The notes below the pieces were generated by a model. That model was given only the letters and a program-made list of their open reading frames with translations. It did not search any database and was not told the DNA's origin. From Aeromicrobium sp. Root472D3 (GTDB taxonomy: Bacteria > Actinomycetota > Actinomycetes > Propionibacteriales > Nocardioidaceae), in NCBI RefSeq assembly GCF_001426485.1, contig NZ_LMET01000001.1:987217-1051216 (forward strand): a stretch of 64,000 nt of DNA, read 5' to 3'. The stretch's first letter is position 1, and the number at the start of each line of letters is the position of its first letter. Position numbers and translations under genes: made by a program. Positions 1 through 8,931 of the stretch are shown here, piece by piece.

Positions 1-488
1 GGCGCACCGTCAGCGACCCGCACGGCGTCGAGGGCGACGCGGGGGCCGAGGTCGAGGGGCTCGGGCTGCTCGACGTCACGACGACGTTCGACGCCGACAA
101 GGTGCTGCGGCTGCCGGTCGGCGAGGCGCTGGGGGCACGGGCGTCGGGCTACGAGATCCACCACGGGCGCATCGCGCGGGGAGACGACGAGGAGTTCCTC
201 GGCGGGGCCCGTGCGGGGCACGTGTTCGGCACGATGTGGCACGGCAGCCTCGAGTCGGACGGTCTGCGCCGTGCCTTCCTCGCCGAGGCGTCGGCGGTCC
301 TCGGCCGCCCCTACGAGCCGTCCGACGTCAGCTTCGCCGAGCGCCGCGACGCCCGGCTCGACCTGCTGGGCGACCTGGTCGAGCAGAAGCTCGACGTCGA
401 GGCGCTGCTGGGGCTCGTCGAGCACGGGCCGCCCTCGGGGCTCGCGGTGCTGCCGCCCGGCCCCGACGTCGCGGCGGTCGGCGCGTGA
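1..488 (+). CDS. cobQ: Cobyric acid synthase, C-terminal part (cut by window edge)
   Basis: CobQ performs the four glutamine-dependent amidations that turn adenosylcobyrinate a,c-diamide into adenosylcobyric acid. Only the C-terminal glutamine-amidotransferase-like end is present; the frame is open from base 3. Visible family marks are EGLGLLDV followed by T-TTFDADK, then GYEIHHGR with the glutaminase-type histidine, and FGTMWHGS near the C-terminus. The TGA overlaps the GTG start of cobK by four bases, so the two are translationally coupled. The start and the N-terminal P-loop domain lie to the left of the window. Upstream control cannot be judged. Confidence 0.93.
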   Translation, partial: RTVSDPHGVEGDAGAEVEGLGLLDVTTTFDADKVLRLPVGEALGARASGYEIHHGRIARGDDEEFLGGARAGHVFGTMWHGSLESDGLRRAFLAEASAVLGRPYEPSDVSFAERRDARLDLLGDLVEQKLDVEALLGLVEHGPPSGLAVLPPGPDVAAVGA

Positions 489-1222
489 TCGTCGTGCTCG
501 GCGGCACGTCCGAGGCGCGCGCGCTCGCCGTCCTGCTCGACGCCGCGGGCGAGCGGTTCGTCTCGACCCTGGCCGGCCGCGTGGCCCGTCCCCGGCTTCC
601 GGTCGGCGCGGTGCAGATCGGCGGCTTCGGCGGGGTGCGGGGGCTGAGGGCCTACCTGGGCGAGCACCGGGTCACGGCCGTGGTCGACGCGACGCACCCC
701 TTCGCGGCCGGCATGAGCGCCAACGCCGCCGAGGCGTGCCACGCCGACGGCGTCCCCCTGCTGCGCCTCGAGCGGCCGGGCTGGGCCGACGCGCCGGGGG
801 CCGACCGCTGGCACTGGGTCGACGGGCACGACGAGGCGGCCGCGCTGACCGCGACGCTCGGCACACGTCCGTTCCTGACGGTCGGACGTCAGTCGCTCGA
901 CCGGTTCGTCGGCCCGCTCGCCGCAGCGAACGCCGTGGTCCGGGTCGTCGACCCCCCGACGTTCGAGCTGCCCGCGCCGTGGACGTTGCTGCAGAGCCGC
1001 GGGCCCTACGACGTCGAGGGGGAGCGGGCGCTGATGGCGCCGCTCGACGTGCTCGTCACGAAGGACTCCGGCGGATCGCACACGTGGCCCAAGATGCAGG
1101 TCGCCGACGAGCTCGGCATCCCCGTGGTGGTCGTGCGACGCAAGCCCCCCGCGCCGGGGGTCGAGACCGTCAGCGACGCCGAGGCCGCCGCGGCGTGGGT
1201 CGCGCGGCGATCGACGCGCTGA
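485..1222 (+). CDS. cobK: Precorrin-6A reductase
   Basis: CobK reduces the corrin precursor precorrin-6A to precorrin-6B with NADPH. The 245-residue product has the family's N-terminal nucleotide-binding motif GGTSEAR at 6-12 and the DATHPFA motif at 68-74, plus the TKDSGG stretch in the C-terminal half. The length is normal. I chose the GTG at 485 because it gives a four-base GTGA overlap with cobQ and starts directly at the conserved MIVVLGG; longer in-frame extensions run back into cobQ. The last 53 bases overlap the convergent cobD gene, which is tight but consistent with both protein ends. Confidence 0.93.
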   Translation: MIVVLGGTSEARALAVLLDAAGERFVSTLAGRVARPRLPVGAVQIGGFGGVRGLRAYLGEHRVTAVVDATHPFAAGMSANAAEACHADGVPLLRLERPGWADAPGADRWHWVDGHDEAAALTATLGTRPFLTVGRQSLDRFVGPLAAANAVVRVVDPPTFELPAPWTLLQSRGPYDVEGERALMAPLDVLVTKDSGGSHTWPKMQVADELGIPVVVVRRKPPAPGVETVSDAEAAAAWVARRSTR

Positions 1223-2120
1223 CGACCGCGGCGCCGATCGACACGGCGTCGGCCAGGCGCACCGACCGGTCGATGTCGGCGACCGTGACGGCCCGCCCCC
1301 GCCCCAGCGTCGGCCGGTGCTCGACCCGGGTGCCGTAGACGTTCGTGCCGCCCAGCTGCACGCCGAGCGCACCCGCGAACGCGGCCTCGACCGGGCCGGC
1401 ATTGGGGCTCGGGTGGCGGCGGGCATCGCGCGTCCACGCCTCGAACGCGTCGCGGCGGGCCCCGCCCACGAGGGGTGCGAGGGTCGCGGCGAGCAGGGCC
1501 GAGAGGCGGGCCGGGGCCAGGTTGAGGACGTCGTCGAGCCGGGCCGACGCCCAGCCGAACCGCTCGTACCGCTCGCTGCGGTGGCCGACCATCGCGTCGA
1601 GCGTGTTGGCGGCGCGGTACGCGACGAGCCCGCCGATCCCGCCGAACGCACCGGCCAGCAGGGGGGCGACGACGGCGTCGGAGGTGTTCTCGGCGACCGA
1701 CTCGACCGTCGCGCGCGAGATCTCGGTGGCGTCGAGCCGTGACGGGTCGCGGCCGACCAGGTGCGTCAGCTGCTCGCGGGCCGCGGGCAGGTCGTCGCGC
1801 TCGAGGTGGGCGTGCACGCGGGCGGCCTCGCGGCCCAGCGAGCGTCCGCCCACCACCGCCCACGTGGTGGCGGCGGTCAGCAGGACCCTGGCCACGGGGT
1901 GCTGCCGGGTCGCGCGGTCGGTGAGGACTCCGACGGCCCCCGTGCCGCCGACCAGCACGGCGCAGTACGCGGCGCCGGTCGCACGGTCGTCCGCCCAGGT
2001 GCGCCGCTCGAGGGCGCCGGCGACGCGCCCGAAGCCCGCGACGGGGTGCAGGCGGGCGGGGTCGCCCAGCACGCGGTCGGCGACGAATCCCGCCGCGAGG
2101 CCGATCGCGCGTGCGCGCAT
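1170..2120 (-). CDS. cobD: Adenosylcobinamide-phosphate synthase (CbiB/CobD)
   Basis: This membrane enzyme attaches the aminopropanol (phosphate) arm to adenosylcobyric acid. The 316-residue protein begins with the characteristic [13 protein letters not shown] stretch (15-27) and contains hydrophobic segments, the SVAENTSD motif near 145 and the RHPSPNAGP motif in the C-terminal third. All are CbiB family marks. It is divergent from cobU and convergent with cobK, whose 3' end it overlaps by 53 bases. The C-terminus is Arg/Pro-rich. Here cobD means the CbiB-type synthase; the threonine-phosphate decarboxylase role is covered by the CobC half of the fusion at 9899-12370. Confidence 0.92.
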   Translation of the reverse strand: MRARAIGLAAGFVADRVLGDPARLHPVAGFGRVAGALERRTWADDRATGAAYCAVLVGGTGAVGVLTDRATRQHPVARVLLTAATTWAVVGGRSLGREAARVHAHLERDDLPAAREQLTHLVGRDPSRLDATEISRATVESVAENTSDAVVAPLLAGAFGGIGGLVAYRAANTLDAMVGHRSERYERFGWASARLDDVLNLAPARLSALLAATLAPLVGGARRDAFEAWTRDARRHPSPNAGPVEAAFAGALGVQLGGTNVYGTRVEHRPTLGRGRAVTVADIDRSVRLADAVSIGAAVVSASIAARPTPRRPRRR

Positions 2121-2173
2121 GGTGGGGACTCCCGGTCTTCTGAGTACAGTGATCCCGAGACTAGCGAGGTGCC

Positions 2174-2704
2174 ATGAAGGTTCTGGTCACGGGCGGTGTG
2201 CGCTCGGGCAAGTCGTTCCACGCGGAGTCGCTGCTGGTCGCGGAGCCGCACGTCACGTACGTCGCGCCCGGGCCGGAGGCCGACGTCGACGCCGATCCGG
2301 AGTGGGCCGCGCGGGTCGCGGTGCACCGCGCCCGGCGTCCCGACCACTGGGGCACGATCGAGACGCACGACCTCGCGGCGGCGGTGCGCGGCGCCGAGGG
2401 AGCCGTGCTGATCGACTGCCTCGGCACGTGGCTGACGTCGGTCATCGACGAGCTCGACGGGTGGGACCAGCTGCGCGACGACTGGGAGCCGATCCTGCTC
2501 GACCGCCTGGCCGACACCTCGGCGGCGATCTCCGAGCACGCCGGCACGGTCGTCGCGGTGACCAACGAGGTCGGCATGAGCGTCGTGCCGGAGCACCGGT
2601 CGGGCCGCGTGTTCCGCGACCTGCTGGGCGTCGTCAACCAGCGCATCGCCCAGGAGTGCGACGACGTCCTGCTCGTCGTCGCCGGCCGCGTCCTGCGCCT
2701 CTGA
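2174..2704 (+). CDS. cobU: Adenosylcobinamide kinase / GTP guanylyltransferase
   Basis: The enzyme (CobP in the aerobic nomenclature) phosphorylates adenosylcobinamide and then transfers GMP to give adenosylcobinamide-GDP in nucleotide-loop assembly. The 176-residue product has the P-loop GGVRSGKS at 7-14, the HRARRP-x2-W segment whose His51 fits the guanylylated histidine of the family, the IDCLGTWL segment and TNEVGMSVVP. The ribosome binding site GAGG lies five bases before the ATG, and TACAGT at 2145-2150 is a possible -10 box. It is transcribed away from cobD, and a strong palindrome follows its stop. Confidence 0.93.
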   Translation: MKVLVTGGVRSGKSFHAESLLVAEPHVTYVAPGPEADVDADPEWAARVAVHRARRPDHWGTIETHDLAAAVRGAEGAVLIDCLGTWLTSVIDELDGWDQLRDDWEPILLDRLADTSAAISEHAGTVVAVTNEVGMSVVPEHRSGRVFRDLLGVVNQRIAQECDDVLLVVAGRVLRL

Positions 2705-2756
2705 CGCCTGCTGCTGCGGTTTCCGTGCGACGTCGGATTCCCACGGGACGCTGCCG

Positions 2757-2780
2757 GATTCCCAGGTCCACCTGGGAATC
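2757..2780. terminator. Perfect 11-bp inverted repeat between convergent genes (possible bidirectional terminator)
   Basis: Bases 2757-2767 and 2770-2780 are perfect reverse complements with a two-base centre. The element lies between the cobU stop and the end of the convergent hydrolase gene. There is no T-run, so it is not a classical intrinsic terminator, but its place suits a transcription barrier for both genes. The left half-motif GGATTCCCA also occurs once more about 20 bases upstream in direct orientation. Confidence 0.5.
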
Positions 2781-2793
2781 GGCGAACCCGGGG

Positions 2794-3822
2794 TCAGGTG
2801 AGCAGGTGGGCCCAGGGGGACGGGTCGACGTCGGCGAGGGTCGCCGGGTCCCACCGCGGGGAGCGGTCCTTGTCGATGACCTGGGCCCGGATGCCCTCGG
2901 CCATGTCGGGGACGCCCAGCAGGTGGGTCGAGACCGCGAGGTCCTGGTCGAGCGCCGCGCGCAGGTCGGGCAGCGAGGCGGCCCGGCGCAGCGCGGCGAG
3001 CGTCATCGTCACGGCGGTCGGCGAGCGCGCCTCGATCTCGTCGGCGGCGGCGCGGGCCTCGTCGACGTCCGAGTTGCGCAGCCGCGCGACGATCGCCAGC
3101 ACGTCGTCGCCGGCGTAGGCCTCGTCGACCCACGCCCGCCGGGCCAGCAGCGCCGACGCGGGTGGCGCGACCGACAGGCGGGCCAGGACGTCGTCCGGCG
3201 CCTCGGTCTCGAGCGCCGTCTCGAGCTCGGGCAGCCGCTCGCTCGGCACGAGGACGTCGGCCATGCCCAGCGCGATCGTGTCGGACCCGTCGGCGTTCGA
3301 CGCGGTGAGCGCGAGGTGCGTGCCGAGCTCGCCCGGCGCCCGCGACAGCAGCCACGGCCCGCCGACGTCGGGAACGAAGCCGATGCGCGTTTCGGGCATG
3401 CCGACCGACGTGCGCTCGGTGACGACGCGGTGCGAGGCGTGCGCCGAGACGCCGACCCCGCCGCCCAGCACGATGCCGTCCATCAGCGCCACGACGGGCT
3501 TGGGGTACGTCGCGATCGCGTGGTCGAGCCGGTACTCCTCGCGCCAGAACTCCACCGACTCGTCGGTGCCGTCGCGCGCCGAGCGGTACATGCCCTGCAG
3601 GTCGCCGCCGGCGCACAGCCCGCGGTCACCGGCACCCGTCACGAGGACCGTCGACACCGAGTCGTCGGCCGCCCACCCGTCGAGGGCCGCCTGCGCGATC
3701 CGCACCATGGCGAGGTCGAGCGCGTTGATGGCGCGCGGACGGTTGAGCGTCACGACGCCGAGCCGGCCCCGCCGCTCGACGAGGACGGTCGGTGCGGACG
3801 TGTCGGGTGGTGCGGTGTTCAC
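2794..3822 (-). CDS. Probable 3-hydroxyisobutyryl-CoA hydrolase (enoyl-CoA hydratase family)
   Basis: This is a crotonase-fold protein of 342 residues, longer than simple enoyl-CoA hydratases (~260) and matching the hydrolase of valine catabolism. Visible marks are CAGGDLQ at 70-76 (oxyanion hole), LGGGVGVS near 119-126, MPET at 142-145 and GFVPDVGG at 148-155, the last two typical of the hydrolase subgroup. The C-terminal extension with DKDRSPRW also fits. The GTG start at 3822 overlaps the cobS TGA by four bases, so it is translationally coupled at the 3' end of the cobalamin operon. A dehydratase or isomerase activity cannot be excluded. Its place in a B12 operon is unusual. Confidence 0.8.
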   Translation of the reverse strand: MNTAPPDTSAPTVLVERRGRLGVVTLNRPRAINALDLAMVRIAQAALDGWAADDSVSTVLVTGAGDRGLCAGGDLQGMYRSARDGTDESVEFWREEYRLDHAIATYPKPVVALMDGIVLGGGVGVSAHASHRVVTERTSVGMPETRIGFVPDVGGPWLLSRAPGELGTHLALTASNADGSDTIALGMADVLVPSERLPELETALETEAPDDVLARLSVAPPASALLARRAWVDEAYAGDDVLAIVARLRNSDVDEARAAADEIEARSPTAVTMTLAALRRAASLPDLRAALDQDLAVSTHLLGVPDMAEGIRAQVIDKDRSPRWDPATLADVDPSPWAHLLT

Positions 3823-4574
3823 GAGGCCCCCAGGAGCAGTGTGGCGAGCGTGACCTCGATGGCCGCGCCGAAGACGTCGCCCGTCACGCCGCCGAGGCGG
3901 CGCACGCAGCGCAGGGTCAGGGCGGTGCCGACCGCGAGGCCCGCGGCCGCGACCAGCGGCCCGCGCCACCCGTCGTGGCCGGCCCAGTCGAGCACGCCGT
4001 ACGTGACGACGGCGGCCGCGACCCACGTGGCGACGACCGCGACGGGCGCGACCGTGCCGACGTACGAGGCGGCGAGCCCGCCGTCGCGGGCGGCCGGGAC
4101 CCCGCGCGCGCAGGTGACGGTCAGGATCGCGCGCGAGACGCACACCAGCACCGCGGCCACGACGGGTCCGCGCGGCGTCGACAGCACCGACGCGAGCGCG
4201 GCGACCTGCAGGCCCAGCACCAGCACCAGCGCCGCCGAGCCGGCCGGCCCGGACGTGCCGCCCTTCATGACGTCGAGCGAGCGCTCGCGGTCGTACGAGA
4301 CGGTCAGCGCGTCGGCGACGTCCGACAGCCCGTCGAGGTGCAGGGCGCGGCTGCCCATGGCCAGGGCGCCGACCGCGACGAAGGCGACGGCCAGCGGCGC
4401 CAGGTCGAGCTCGCGCCCGGCCCAGCCGATCAGGCCGACCAGCACGCCGAGGGGCACCACGGCGAGCGGCGCCAGCAGCATCGCGCCGCCGGCCGTGCGC
4501 CGGTCGACCCGCGACGGGTGCCCGACGCGCAGCGCCGTCAGGGTGCCGACCGCCAGGCGCCAGGCGTCGAGCAT
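3819..4574 (-). CDS. cobS: Adenosylcobinamide-GDP ribazoletransferase (cobalamin synthase)
   Basis: CobS (CobV) joins adenosylcobinamide-GDP with alpha-ribazole (phosphate) in the membrane, the last assembly step of the nucleotide loop. The protein is about 251 residues, strongly hydrophobic, and carries the metal-binding motif HLDGLSDVADAL near 80-91 and the C-terminal RRLGGVTGDVFGA motif, both family hallmarks. The ATG at 4574 shares one base with the cobT TGA (TGATG); a GTG one codon earlier is also possible. The 3' end overlaps the start of the hydrolase gene by four bases. Confidence 0.93.
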   Translation of the reverse strand: MLDAWRLAVGTLTALRVGHPSRVDRRTAGGAMLLAPLAVVPLGVLVGLIGWAGRELDLAPLAVAFVAVGALAMGSRALHLDGLSDVADALTVSYDRERSLDVMKGGTSGPAGSAALVLVLGLQVAALASVLSTPRGPVVAAVLVCVSRAILTVTCARGVPAARDGGLAASYVGTVAPVAVVATWVAAAVVTYGVLDWAGHDGWRGPLVAAAGLAVGTALTLRCVRRLGGVTGDVFGAAIEVTLATLLLGAS

Positions 4575-5614
4575 CACCCGAGGTCGGACAGCAGGGCGAC
4601 CCCGGACAGCAGCAGGGCGGCCGAGCGGACGACCGGCACGGCCGCGACGGCGCCGCTGCCCTCGCCCAGGCGCATGCCCAGGTCGAGCAGCGGCTCGAGG
4701 CCGAGCTTGTCGAGCGCCAGCGACTGGGCGGGCTCGGTCGAGCGGTGGCCCGCGACGAACCAGGCCGAGCCGCCGGGCGCCAGACGGTCGGCCATGACGG
4801 CGGCCGCCACCGAGATGACGCCGTCGAGCAGCACCGGGACGCCGGCCCGTGCCGCGGCGGCCATGAAGCCGGCGGACGCCGCGAGGTCGGCGCTGCCGAG
4901 TGCCGCCAGCGTCTCGACGGGGTCGGCGGCGCGCTCACCGGCCCGGTCGACGGCCTGCTGCACCACCGCGGTCTTGTGGTCGAGCGCGGCCTCGTCGATG
5001 CCGGTGCCGCGTCCGGTGACCTCGGACGCCGGCAGGCCGAACGACGCCGCGACGAGCGCGGCGGCGGGCGTCGTGTTGCCGATGCCCATGTCGCCGCTGA
5101 TGAGCAGCTGCGCGCCGGCCGCGATCTCCTCGGCGGCCACGGCCTCGCCCGCGGCGATCGCGCGGGCGGTCTCGTCGGACGTCAGCGCGTCCTCGAGGTG
5201 GATCGCGCCGGAGCCGCGTCGCACCTTGTAGGCCGTGACCTCGGCGGGCACGCCGTCGAGGTCGTCGTCGACGCCGAGGTCGAGCACGCGCACCGACACG
5301 CCGTGCTGGGCCGCGAGCACCGAGACGCCGGCCCGTCCGGCGAGGAACGTGCGGACCATGGCCGGTGTGATCGCCTTCGGGAAGGCCGAGACGCCGTGGT
5401 CGGAGACGCCGTGGTCACCCGCGAAGATCACGGCGCGGACGTTCGCGAGCGGGGCGGGCGGCACCTGCCCCTGCATCGCGGCGAGGTGCACGGCGAGGTC
5501 TCCCAGGCGTCCGAGGGCCCCGGGAGGCGTCGCGAGCCCGGCGAGCCGCGCCTCGGCGTCGGCGCGGACGGTGGGGGACGGGGCGGGCACGGGCACGGGG
5601 ACGGGCCGGTTCAT
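4574..5614 (-). CDS. cobT: Nicotinate-nucleotide--dimethylbenzimidazole phosphoribosyltransferase
   Basis: CobT activates the lower ligand by making alpha-ribazole-5'-phosphate from dimethylbenzimidazole and nicotinate mononucleotide. The 346-residue protein shows GDHGV at 66-70, the signature [10 protein letters not shown] at 173-182, VTGRGTG near 199-205, and LGEGSGA with Glu318, which fits the catalytic glutamate of the family. Residues 5-13 are a Pro/Val run. The start is the ATG at 5614, preceded by GGAG and overlapping the cbiO stop by four bases (ATGA). Confidence 0.95.
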   Translation of the reverse strand: MNRPVPVPVPAPSPTVRADAEARLAGLATPPGALGRLGDLAVHLAAMQGQVPPAPLANVRAVIFAGDHGVSDHGVSAFPKAITPAMVRTFLAGRAGVSVLAAQHGVSVRVLDLGVDDDLDGVPAEVTAYKVRRGSGAIHLEDALTSDETARAIAAGEAVAAEEIAAGAQLLISGDMGIGNTTPAAALVAASFGLPASEVTGRGTGIDEAALDHKTAVVQQAVDRAGERAADPVETLAALGSADLAASAGFMAAAARAGVPVLLDGVISVAAAVMADRLAPGGSAWFVAGHRSTEPAQSLALDKLGLEPLLDLGMRLGEGSGAVAAVPVVRSAALLLSGVALLSDLG

Positions 5615-6474
5615 GCGTTCTCCTTGACGAACGGTCGGTCGGTGGTGTGGTCGCGCAGGGCGCGGTGGATCTCGTCGAGCGATCTCGCCCGGGTGCCGTC
5701 GGCGACGAGGCCGTCGGCCGCCAGCCGCCGGCTGAGGTCGAGCGACCACGGCAGGCGCAGGCGGGCGGCCGCGAGCAGGGCCGCGTCGCCGAGCAGGTCG
5801 ACGGGGTCGCCCTGCACGACCACGCGGTCGTGCGCCACGGCGACGGAGTCGGCCCACGACAGGGCCAGGGAGACGTCGTGCGTCGAGAGGACGACGGTCG
5901 TCTCGTGCTCCTCCAGACGGGTCAGCGCCGCCATCAGCTCCTCGACCGCGGCGGGGTCGAGACCCGCCGTGGGCTCGTCGAGCAGCAGGACGCACGGACG
6001 CATCGCGACGGCACCGGCCGTGGCGACCCGCTTGCGCTCGCCGTACGACAGCTGGTGCGTCGGTCGGCGGCGCAGGTGCTCGATGCCCAGCAGCGCCAGG
6101 GCCTCGTCGACCCGCGCGCGCACCTCGGCGGCGTCGAGGCCGAGGTTGACCGGCCCGAACGACACGTCCTGGAACACGTCGGCGGAGAACAGCTGGTCGT
6201 CCGGGTCCTGCAGGACGAGCTGCACCTCCTGGCGGTGGCGACGCAGGCCCTTGCGGTCGTGACGGATCGGCACGTCGTCGAGCAGGACGTGGCCGGACGT
6301 CGGCACCAGGCTGCCGGCCAGGCACCGCAGGAGCGTGGTCTTGCCCGACCCGTTGGCGCCGAGCACCGCCAGCCGGGTGGCGGGGGCGACCTCGATGCTC
6401 GCGCCCTCGAGGACGGGGGGCCCGCCGGTGTAGGTGACGGTCAGGCCGTCGGCGCGCAGGCTGCGATGGCTCAT
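5611..6474 (-). CDS. cbiO: Cobalt ECF transporter ATP-binding protein
   Basis: This is the ATPase of the CbiMNQO cobalt importer. The 287-residue protein has Walker A GANGSGKT at 39-46, a Q-loop [12 protein letters not shown] typical of ECF/CbiO ATPases, the ABC signature LSYGERKR and Walker [13 protein letters not shown] with a following switch histidine in STHDV. The C-terminal ~70 residues are a divergent tail common in CbiO. The start overlaps the cbiQ stop and the end overlaps the cobT start, each by four bases (ATGA), so importer and nucleotide-loop genes form one coupled operon behind the cbiM riboswitch. Confidence 0.95.
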   Translation of the reverse strand: MSHRSLRADGLTVTYTGGPPVLEGASIEVAPATRLAVLGANGSGKTTLLRCLAGSLVPTSGHVLLDDVPIRHDRKGLRRHRQEVQLVLQDPDDQLFSADVFQDVSFGPVNLGLDAAEVRARVDEALALLGIEHLRRRPTHQLSYGERKRVATAGAVAMRPCVLLLDEPTAGLDPAAVEELMAALTRLEEHETTVVLSTHDVSLALSWADSVAVAHDRVVVQGDPVDLLGDAALLAAARLRLPWSLDLSRRLAADGLVADGTRARSLDEIHRALRDHTTDRPFVKENA

Positions 6475-7229
6475 GGGAGCACCCCCGCGCTGAGCGCGGC
6501 CACCGCGACGATCGCGACCAGGGCCGAGGCGGTGGCGGCCAGGAAGGCCGTGGACCCCGGCACGGGCTCGTCGAGGGTCTGCAACGACCCCGTGAGCTCG
6601 CGGCCGGCCAGTCCCTGCTCGAGCCGGCGCGCGCGCGACCACGACCGCGTCAGCGTCGCGGCCGTCAGCATGCCGGCCGACCGCAGCGACCGGGACGGCG
6701 AGCTGTAGCCGAGGCGCGCCGCCTGCGACTCGCGGATCGTGCCGACCGACTCGAGCAGGACGAACAGCATCCGGTAGACCAGGCCCGCGACCTCGACGCA
6801 CGCCGCGGGCAGGCGGAGGCGTCGCAGCCCCGCCAGCAGGTCGACCATCGGCGTGGTCATCGCGAGCAGCAGCATCGCCGAGCACCCCGCGACGGCGTGC
6901 CCGGCGACGCCCGCCGCGCGCGCGGCGCTGTCGGTCGTCACCGAGAGGAACGGCCCGCCGGACGTCGAGACGACCACCGCGACCGAGACGGAGCCGATCG
7001 CGACGAACGCCAGCGGACCCCGCACGGCCCGCGCGACGAGCGCCAAGGACGTCCCGGCCCGGCCCACCAGCAGCCCGAGGGCCACCACGGCGACGATGGC
7101 GCTGGTCGGCCACGGCGGGAGCAGCGCCGCGGCCAGCAGCAGGCCGAGGCTCAGGCACGCCTTGTCGCGCACCGCGTGGTCCCGCCAGCGGCTCGACCAC
7201 GCGGCGTCGTCGATCGCGAGCCCCCTCAT
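6471..7229 (-). CDS. cbiQ: Cobalt ECF transporter transmembrane protein
   Basis: CbiQ is the scaffold membrane subunit (T component) of the cobalt transporter. The 252-residue protein has several hydrophobic segments between about residues 30 and 135 and one at the C-terminus. The coupling-helix region [14 protein letters not shown] fits the conserved A-R-G motif class that contacts CbiO. The ATG at 7229 overlaps the cbiN stop by four bases; longer in-frame extensions lie inside cbiN and are Arg-rich shadow sequence. Context between cbiN and cbiO makes the assignment firm. Confidence 0.93.
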   Translation of the reverse strand: MRGLAIDDAAWSSRWRDHAVRDKACLSLGLLLAAALLPPWPTSAIVAVVALGLLVGRAGTSLALVARAVRGPLAFVAIGSVSVAVVVSTSGGPFLSVTTDSAARAAGVAGHAVAGCSAMLLLAMTTPMVDLLAGLRRLRLPAACVEVAGLVYRMLFVLLESVGTIRESQAARLGYSSPSRSLRSAGMLTAATLTRSWSRARRLEQGLAGRELTGSLQTLDEPVPGSTAFLAATASALVAIVAVAALSAGVLP

Positions 7230-7564
7230 GCGTGGTCGGGCGCCGGTGCCGGGGTGACGGCCGGCGCCGGGTCGTGGCGCCGGCGTCCCCGCAGGGCGCC
7301 GATGCAGTAGCCGAGCACAAGGCCGCCGAGCGCGGCCTGCAGGGCGAAGAGACCGGACTCGACCTCGCCGGACGTCGGGGCGTAGATCGAGCTGAACCAC
7401 GGCTCGTAGTCGGGGTTGTCGCGCTCGATCTGGGAGGTGGCGGCGCTGTCGGTCCCGACGAACCGCTCGCCGTCGGTCGTGCGGTGCGAGTCGACGACCA
7501 GGGCGACGCCGACGATGGCGACGATCCCGGCGACCAGGAGCATCGTGATGGCGGACTTGCGCAC
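7226..7564 (-). CDS. cbiN: Cobalt transport protein CbiN
   Basis: CbiN is the small accessory subunit that activates cobalt capture by CbiM. The 112-residue protein has the family layout: an N-terminal membrane helix (about 6-25), an extracytoplasmic segment containing [14 protein letters not shown], and a second helix near 70-90, followed by a charged Pro/Ala tail. The start is a GTG at 7564, one base after the cbiM stop. Length and order (cbiM-cbiN-cbiQ-cbiO) are standard. Confidence 0.93.
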   Translation of the reverse strand: MRKSAITMLLVAGIVAIVGVALVVDSHRTTDGERFVGTDSAATSQIERDNPDYEPWFSSIYAPTSGEVESGLFALQAALGGLVLGYCIGALRGRRRHDPAPAVTPAPAPDHA

Positions 7565-7565
7565 G

Positions 7566-8288
7566 TCAGGCCTCCGTCGTCTCGGTGGGCGTGCCGGACG
7601 GCGCCCGGTGGGGCGGGTCGGGCGTCGGATCGGGCAGGACGCCCAGGCGGATCAGCTCGGGGGCCGCGACGTCGCGCAGCACCCGGAACACCAGGACGCC
7701 GAGCAGGCCCTCGGCGATCGCCAGGGGGATCTGCGTCACCGCGAAGATCGAGAGGAACTTCGAGGCCGCGCCGACGATGCCGCTGCTGGGGTCGGGGAAC
7801 GCCAGGGCGAGCTGCATCGAGGTGACGCAGTACGTCGACAGGTCGGCCAGCGCCATGGCGAAGAACACCGACAGCGAGATCCCGCCGCCGAGACGTCCGA
7901 CGACGCGGTAGGCGGCGTACCCGACCCACGGGCCGACGATGGCCATCGAGAAGGCGTTGGCGCCCAGCGTCGTGATGCCGCCGTGCGCCAGCAGCAGCGC
8001 CTGGAACAGCAGCACGACCGTGCCGAGGAACGCCATGACGGGCGGGCGGAACAGCACGGCGCCGAGGCCGGTGCCGGTGGGGTGGCTGGAGCTGCCCGTG
8101 ACGGACGGCAGCTTGATGGCCGACAGGACGAAGGTGAACGCCCCCGACGCACCCAGCAGCAGCTTGGTCTCGGGGTGGTCTCGCACCTGTCGGACGACGG
8201 ATCGACCGCCGTGGATGACGAACGGGGCTGCCGCGACGGTCCACGCCGCAGCGTGGACCGGGGGCAGGAAGCCTTCGGCGATGTGCAT
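7566..8288 (-). CDS. cbiM: Cobalt ECF transporter substrate-capture protein
   Basis: CbiM is the S component that binds Co(II) through its N-terminus. The 240-residue protein starts exactly with [10 protein letters not shown], where the N-terminal Met-His ligand loop is diagnostic. [14 protein letters not shown] and the [22 protein letters not shown] stretch (shown in part) are further CbiM marks. The ATG at 8288 has an AAGGAGAG ribosome binding site seven bases upstream. A long in-frame extension upstream is the riboswitch leader and is not coding. It is the first gene of the cobalamin-controlled cbiMNQO-cobTS operon. Confidence 0.96.
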   Translation of the reverse strand: MHIAEGFLPPVHAAAWTVAAAPFVIHGGRSVVRQVRDHPETKLLLGASGAFTFVLSAIKLPSVTGSSSHPTGTGLGAVLFRPPVMAFLGTVVLLFQALLLAHGGITTLGANAFSMAIVGPWVGYAAYRVVGRLGGGISLSVFFAMALADLSTYCVTSMQLALAFPDPSSGIVGAASKFLSIFAVTQIPLAIAEGLLGVLVFRVLRDVAAPELIRLGVLPDPTPDPPHRAPSGTPTETTEA

Positions 8289-8324
8289 CGAACTCTCCTT
8301 GGATGACGCGTCCATATGAGTGGA

Positions 8325-8417
8325 GGCAACGGAGAAGTCTCTGACTCCCGGGTCTGGTGACCCGGTCACAGTGGCGCGACCGTCCCGGAGTTCCACCGGG
8401 TTCCTTGCACCGTTGCC
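8325..8417 (-). promoter_or_regulatory. Cobalamin riboswitch upstream of cbiM
   Basis: Read on the minus strand, the leader contains the conserved core AAGGAACCCGGTGGAACTCC followed by CGGGACGGTCGCGCCACTG, that is, the B12 box GCCACTGTGA with its usual upstream arm. Bases 8410-8417 and 8325-8332 are perfect 8-bp complements and can form the closing P1 helix, giving a compact aptamer of about 93 bases. The cbiM ribosome binding site follows about 30 bases later, so control of translation initiation by adenosylcobalamin is likely. Confidence 0.93.
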
Positions 8418-8469
8418 GTGAGCTGATTCAGTGTGGCACAGCCGTCGCCCGGGACGAAGGGATCCCGGG

Positions 8470-8931
8470 TCAGCGAGGGGGCAGCTCGACCGAGATCTCG
8501 CGTGTCGAGGGGTCGACGGACGTGACGGAGCCGTTGGCGGCGGGCTCGGGCCGACGTCCGCTCAGCAGGCCGACGGCCAGGCCGATCGTGTCGCCGTGGC
8601 TCACGGCGACCGTGTGGTCGGGGTCGCGTCGATCGAGGACGTGCTGCACCCGCGTCAGGACGTCGGGGTACGACTCGTCGAGGCCCTTCTCGAGCAGCAT
8701 CGGCTCGACCTCGACCTCGAGCCCGAGGTGGGCGCCGATGATCTGCGCGGTCTCGAGCGCGCGGGTCGCCGGGGAGCTCAGCAGCCGGACGACGCCCCGG
8801 CCGGCGAGCGTCTCGGCGGCGTGCTGTGCCTGCTCGCGACCGAGATCGGTCAGCGGCGGGCTGAGCTCGTGGCCCTGCAGGCGGTCGAGGACGTTCCACG
8901 TCGACTGGCCGTGGCGCACCCACAGGATCAT
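8470..8931 (-). CDS. Histidine phosphatase, probable alpha-ribazole phosphatase
   Basis: This 153-residue phosphoglycerate-mutase-type phosphatase carries the catalytic RHGQSTWN motif at 6-13 and the second-histidine segment [13 protein letters not shown]. Proteins of this family dephosphorylate alpha-ribazole-5'-phosphate or adenosylcobalamin-5'-phosphate in nucleotide-loop assembly. The ATG at 8931 overlaps the cobA stop by four bases (ATGA), which ties it to the cobalamin operon and supports that role. Substrate specificity cannot be read from the sequence, so a broader phosphatase function remains possible. Confidence 0.8.
   Translation of the reverse strand: MILWVRHGQSTWNVLDRLQGHELSPPLTDLGREQAQHAAETLAGRGVVRLLSSPATRALETAQIIGAHLGLEVEVEPMLLEKGLDESYPDVLTRVQHVLDRRDPDHTVAVSHGDTIGLAVGLLSGRRPEPAANGSVTSVDPSTREISVELPPR

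Noticed and set aside
1345..4797. A 1150-codon open frame on the plus strand across cobD, cobU and the hydrolase gene
   Set aside because: It is an antisense shadow of high-GC codons: the sequence is Arg/Pro/Ala/Ser-rich, has no family motif and covers several genes with clear motifs on both strands.
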